A stretch of DNA of 7,772 nt, from the NCBI GenBank assembly GCA_003567575.1, contig PWZG01000004.1:1-7772 (forward strand), in the 5' to 3' direction. The translations under genes were made by a program, and so were the position numbers. Shown one piece after another: positions 5,997 through 7,772 of the stretch (position 1 is its first letter; the number at the start of each line of letters is the position of its first letter). The notes under the pieces were generated by a model, which made no database searches, was not told where the DNA came from, and was given only the letters and a program-made list of their open reading frames with translations. This DNA is from PVC group bacterium (GTDB lineage: Bacteria; Verrucomicrobiota; Kiritimatiellia; CAIKKV01; PXCX01).

Positions 5997-7244
5997 TCAG
6001 TCCTCCATTTTTTCGCCGCGTATCAGATCGTCGAGGTTTTCGCGTTCGCGAATCACCCGGGCATTATTGCCGTCGACAAGGATTTCAGCCGGACGCGGCC
6101 GGCTGTTGTAATTGGATGCCATGGTAAAACCATACGCGCCGGCGCAATGAACTGCCAGCAAAGCATCGGCCGGCACGTCCGGCAAAGTGCGGTCCTGCGC
6201 CAGAAAATCGCCGGACTCGCAAATCGGGCCGACGACATCGCCCATGACCGTTTCCCCGGTTTCCCGGACGGCGACAATCGGATGATAGGCCTGGTAAAAC
6301 GAGGGTCGCAGCAAATCGTTCATGGCCGCATCGACGACGAAGAATTTTTTGCGGTAACTGTCCTTGACGTACTGGACCCGTGTCACCAAAATCCCGCCTT
6401 CGCCGGCGAGATAGCGGCCGGGTTCCATGACGATCTGTAAATCGAGTTCCTGTAACAAGGGCAACAGTCGTTCCGCCAATGTCGCCGGTTTCAACTGCTG
6501 ATCACCCGGCTCGTATACGATGCCGATACCGCCCCCGATATCGAGCGTCTTGAAGGTATCATACTGTTCGCGCAATTCATGGCACAACGGCGTCACCTTG
6601 TGTATCGCCTCGACAAACGGATCGGCATTCAGGATTTGAGATCCAATATGCAAATGCAGGCCAACGGGTTCCACGCCCGGCAGTTCGGCCGCGCGTTTGA
6701 AAGCCTGACGGACGCGGGCCGGGTCCATACCGAACTTGTTTTCCTGTTTGCCGGTACTGATATAGCGGTGGGTTTGCGGATCGACATCCGGATTGACGCG
6801 AAACGCAATCCGGCCCACCGTTCCCAAACGAACGGCGCACTCCGAGATACGTTCGACTTCACCTTCGGATTCCACGGTGAAAAACCGGATGTCTTCGCGC
6901 AATGCGGCTTCGATTTCGGAATGTGTCTTGCCAACACCGGCAAACACGATTTTCGATGCATCCACGCCGGCACGCCGGGCGCGGAACAATTCGCCGCCGG
7001 ATACAATGTCGACCCCGGCGCCGGCGCCGGCAAACGTTTTTATGACCGATAGATTGGAATTTGCTTTAACAGAATAGCAAATCAGCGGATCGACCGCCGC
7101 AAAAGCCTGCCGTAATTCCGTCAGTTGCCGCAAAAAATAATTGCGACTGTATACATACAACGGCGTTCCATGCGTTTCCGCCAAATCCGCCACCGATACA
7201 TCTTCAACGTGTAATGTTTGGTTCCGATACGTAAATGCCTGCAT
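5997..7244 (-). CDS. lysA: diaminopimelate decarboxylase
   Basis: This PLP enzyme (fold III, alanine-racemase-like barrel plus C-terminal beta domain) decarboxylates meso-diaminopimelate to lysine. With the start chosen here it has 415 residues, the usual LysA length. Seen in order: 'YSVKAN' (57-62) with PLP-binding Lys60; 'HIGSQ' (199-203); the phosphate-binding 'GGGIG' (237-241); 'EPGR' (274-277); 'CESGD' (342-346), contributing Cys and Glu from the partner subunit; and 'GAYGFTMASNYN' (369-380) with Tyr371. The frame stays open upstream to an ATG at 7373, adding 43 residues. I reject that start because only the ATG at 7244 has a good ribosome binding site (AGGAAG, 9-nt spacer), and the protein from it begins like other LysA proteins. 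It is the first gene of lysA-dapA-dapB and is followed by dapA after 3 nt. Confidence 0.96.
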   Translation of the reverse strand: MQAFTYRNQTLHVEDVSVADLAETHGTPLYVYSRNYFLRQLTELRQAFAAVDPLICYSVKANSNLSVIKTFAGAGAGVDIVSGGELFRARRAGVDASKIVFAGVGKTHSEIEAALREDIRFFTVESEGEVERISECAVRLGTVGRIAFRVNPDVDPQTHRYISTGKQENKFGMDPARVRQAFKRAAELPGVEPVGLHLHIGSQILNADPFVEAIHKVTPLCHELREQYDTFKTLDIGGGIGIVYEPGDQQLKPATLAERLLPLLQELDLQIVMEPGRYLAGEGGILVTRVQYVKDSYRKKFFVVDAAMNDLLRPSFYQAYHPIVAVRETGETVMGDVVGPICESGDFLAQDRTLPDVPADALLAVHCAGAYGFTMASNYNSRPRPAEILVDGNNARVIRERENLDDLIRGEKMED

Positions 7245-7253
7245 ATATGTGTT

Positions 7254-7259
7254 CTTCCT
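7254..7259 (-). promoter_or_regulatory. ribosome binding site that fixes the lysA start
   Basis: Read on the minus strand this is AGGAAG, 9 nt before the ATG at 7244. The farther in-frame ATG at 7373 has no comparable site, so this decides the lysA start. Confidence 0.7.
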
Positions 7260-7351
7260 GTAATTAAACTCTAAATAATCGTCATAAACCGCTTGTTCCG
7301 GGATACGACCCGATGTTACCGAGTGACGTACCATTATCCATACGCTTAATA

Positions 7352-7380
7352 AAGATAGCGGATGGCGGCGCAAAAATCAA
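7352..7380 (-). promoter_or_regulatory. candidate sigma-70-type promoter for lysA-dapA-dapB
   Basis: On the minus strand, TTGATT (7380-7375) and TATCTT (7357-7352) are separated by exactly 17 nt. Each matches 4 of 6 consensus bases. Transcription would begin near 7345, leaving a leader of about 100 nt before lysA. This leader contains a weak CGGG/CCCG stem (7299-7312). I see no lysine-riboswitch-like core. The promoter call rests on pattern matching only, and the region is AT-richer than the genes. Confidence 0.35.
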
Positions 7381-7396
7381 GGAAATTTGGGTTGGG

Positions 7397-7505
7397 CCCG
7401 CAATCCCCGGAGCATATCACTTCCGTCGGTATTTCAGTGTCACGGCGCTTGATCCATCAAGGGAATGACGGACGGAAGAGATATGCGCCCCGCAATCCCG
7501 GGGCA
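7397..7505. repeat. nested inverted and direct repeats in the divergent intergenic region
   Basis: An inverted pair, 7412-7427 and 7471-7486, matches at 15 of 16 positions around a 43-nt middle. The middle contains a small hairpin, CTTGA/TCAAG (7448-7452/7457-7461). Outside the arms is a direct repeat: CCCGCAATCCC occurs at 7397-7407 and 7489-7499, each followed by a GG-rich stretch and GCAT. The block has no gene and lies between the lysA promoter candidate and the promoter candidate for the Tat gene. It may be a regulator binding region, a structured DNA or RNA element, or a decayed repeat. The sequence does not decide between these. Confidence 0.55.
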
Positions 7506-7534
7506 TTGACGGCGGCTACCGGTTTGTGTAAACT
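7506..7534 (+). promoter_or_regulatory. candidate sigma-70-type promoter for the Tat-signal gene
   Basis: TTGACG (7506-7511; 5 of 6 consensus bases) and TAAACT (7529-7534; 4 of 6) are separated by 17 nt. Transcription would start near 7541, about 60 nt before the gene at 7602. The -35 box directly follows the repeat block ending at 7505, so factors binding there could affect this promoter. Confidence 0.45.
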
Positions 7535-7560
7535 TGTATTCATAGTTCGGGTGCGGTGAA

Positions 7561-7584
7561 GCGTACCTCGCAAATACGGTACGC
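7561..7584 (+). promoter_or_regulatory. perfect inverted repeat just upstream of a ribosome binding site
   Basis: GCGTACC (7561-7567) and GGTACGC (7578-7584) are perfect inverted copies around a 10-nt loop. The repeat ends 3 nt before the AAGGAG site of the following gene. In RNA it would form a 7-bp stem in the leader; in DNA it could be a dimeric regulator's operator about 20 bp past the predicted start of transcription. Confidence 0.5.
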
Positions 7585-7587
7585 ATC

Positions 7588-7593
7588 AAGGAG
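7588..7593 (+). promoter_or_regulatory. ribosome binding site of the Tat-signal gene
   Basis: AAGGAG lies 8 nt before the ATG at 7602. It supports that start for a gene of which only the first 57 codons are visible. Confidence 0.75.
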
Positions 7594-7601
7594 TGGTTGT
7601 G

Positions 7602-7772
7602 ATGCAGCTTACACGTCGCGAATTTTTGAGCCGGTCGTTGATCGCGGGCGCATCCATGGTGGCGGCGCCGGCCTGTTCGAGATCGGTTTCGCCGCCCGGC
7701 AAGGGGGAAGACTGGCAACCCGCCTATCAGCGTCTGGCAGCCGCCGGCAAGCTTGATGAAAGAATTGAACAG
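7602..7772 (+). CDS. Tat-exported protein, N-terminal part (3' end outside window); possibly a radical SAM protein
   Basis: Fifty-seven codons are open to the window edge. The N-terminus has a twin-arginine signal, 'TRREFLSRSL' (4-13), matching S/T-R-R-x-F-L. A short, weakly hydrophobic stretch, 'IAGASMVAAPA' (14-24), follows. Cys25 in 'APACS' could be a lipoprotein cleavage site, although the -3 residue is Ala rather than Leu, so ordinary Ala-x-Ala-type cleavage is also possible. The protein should be exported folded, probably with a cofactor. After the signal, 'QPAYQRLAAAGKLDERIEQ' (39-57) resembles, from memory, the start of the radical SAM group related to pyruvate-formate-lyase activating enzyme (COG1313), which sometimes carries Tat signals. 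In that group a Cys-rich segment follows shortly, but it would lie outside this window. The signal and start are well supported; the function is a low-confidence guess. It is transcribed away from lysA. Confidence 0.75.
   Translation, partial: MQLTRREFLSRSLIAGASMVAAPACSRSVSPPGKGEDWQPAYQRLAAAGKLDERIEQ

Noticed and set aside
7245..7345. Lysine riboswitch in the lysA leader
   Set aside because: The leader is only about 100 nt, and I see no lysine-riboswitch-like conserved core; only a weak 4-bp stem is present.
7342..7353. 12-nt match in inverted orientation to the left edge of the MITE-like element (4117-4128)
   Set aside because: A shared 12-mer is expected by chance in a window this long, and no second arm is found nearby.
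7245..7373. 43-residue N-terminal extension of LysA
   Set aside because: There is no ribosome binding site for the ATG at 7373, no similarity to LysA N-termini, and the stretch is AT-rich like intergenic DNA.

Overview
The window comes from a moderately GC-rich bacterium with AGGAG-type ribosome binding sites. A catabolic cluster pairs two Gfo/Idh/MocA oxidoreductases with a xylose-isomerase-like TIM-barrel protein and a sulfatase-like hydrolase, and a Tat-exported protein lies nearby. This mix is typical of the PVC superphylum (Lentisphaerota, Kiritimatiellota, Planctomycetota). That placement is inferred from gene content and protein style; no rRNA or lineage-specific marker is present.

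Layout. Bases 1-4081 (+ strand) are a tightly spaced four-gene run: the 3' part of a Gfo/Idh/MocA dehydrogenase (to 773), a sugar phosphate isomerase/epimerase-like protein (784-1584), a second, complete Gfo/Idh/MocA dehydrogenase (1593-2633) and a cytoplasmic sulfatase-superfamily hydrolase (2666-4081). Bases 4082-4272 separate convergent operons and hold a 141-bp inverted-repeat element that looks like a MITE. Bases 4273-7244 (- strand) are the lysine operon lysA-dapA-dapB, transcribed in that order with a 3-nt gap and then a 4-nt ATGA overlap. Bases 7245-7601 are a divergent intergenic region with candidate promoters on both strands, a nested repeat block and a hairpin in the 5' leader. At 7602 a Tat-signal protein starts and runs off the window.

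How the genes work together. The + strand cluster looks like carbohydrate or polyol catabolism: NAD(P)-dependent oxidation of a sugar or inositol-like substrate, isomerisation or C-X bond cleavage by the TIM-barrel protein, and removal of an ester group by the sulfatase-like enzyme. The substrate cannot be read from the sequence. The - strand operon supplies three steps of the diaminopimelate route to lysine: DapA (aspartate semialdehyde plus pyruvate), DapB (reduction) and LysA (final decarboxylation). The middle steps must be encoded elsewhere.

Most notable observations: (1) the sulfatase-like enzyme has Thr where the formylglycine Cys should be and Tyr where the Arg should be, so it cannot be a conventional sulfatase; (2) the MITE-like element sits 10 bp past the dapB stop; (3) several other expected active-site residues are replaced in the catabolic cluster; (4) a structured, repeat-rich region lies ahead of the Tat gene. 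I found no CRISPR array, tRNA, rRNA or complete transposase, and nothing that clearly amounts to an undescribed multi-gene system.
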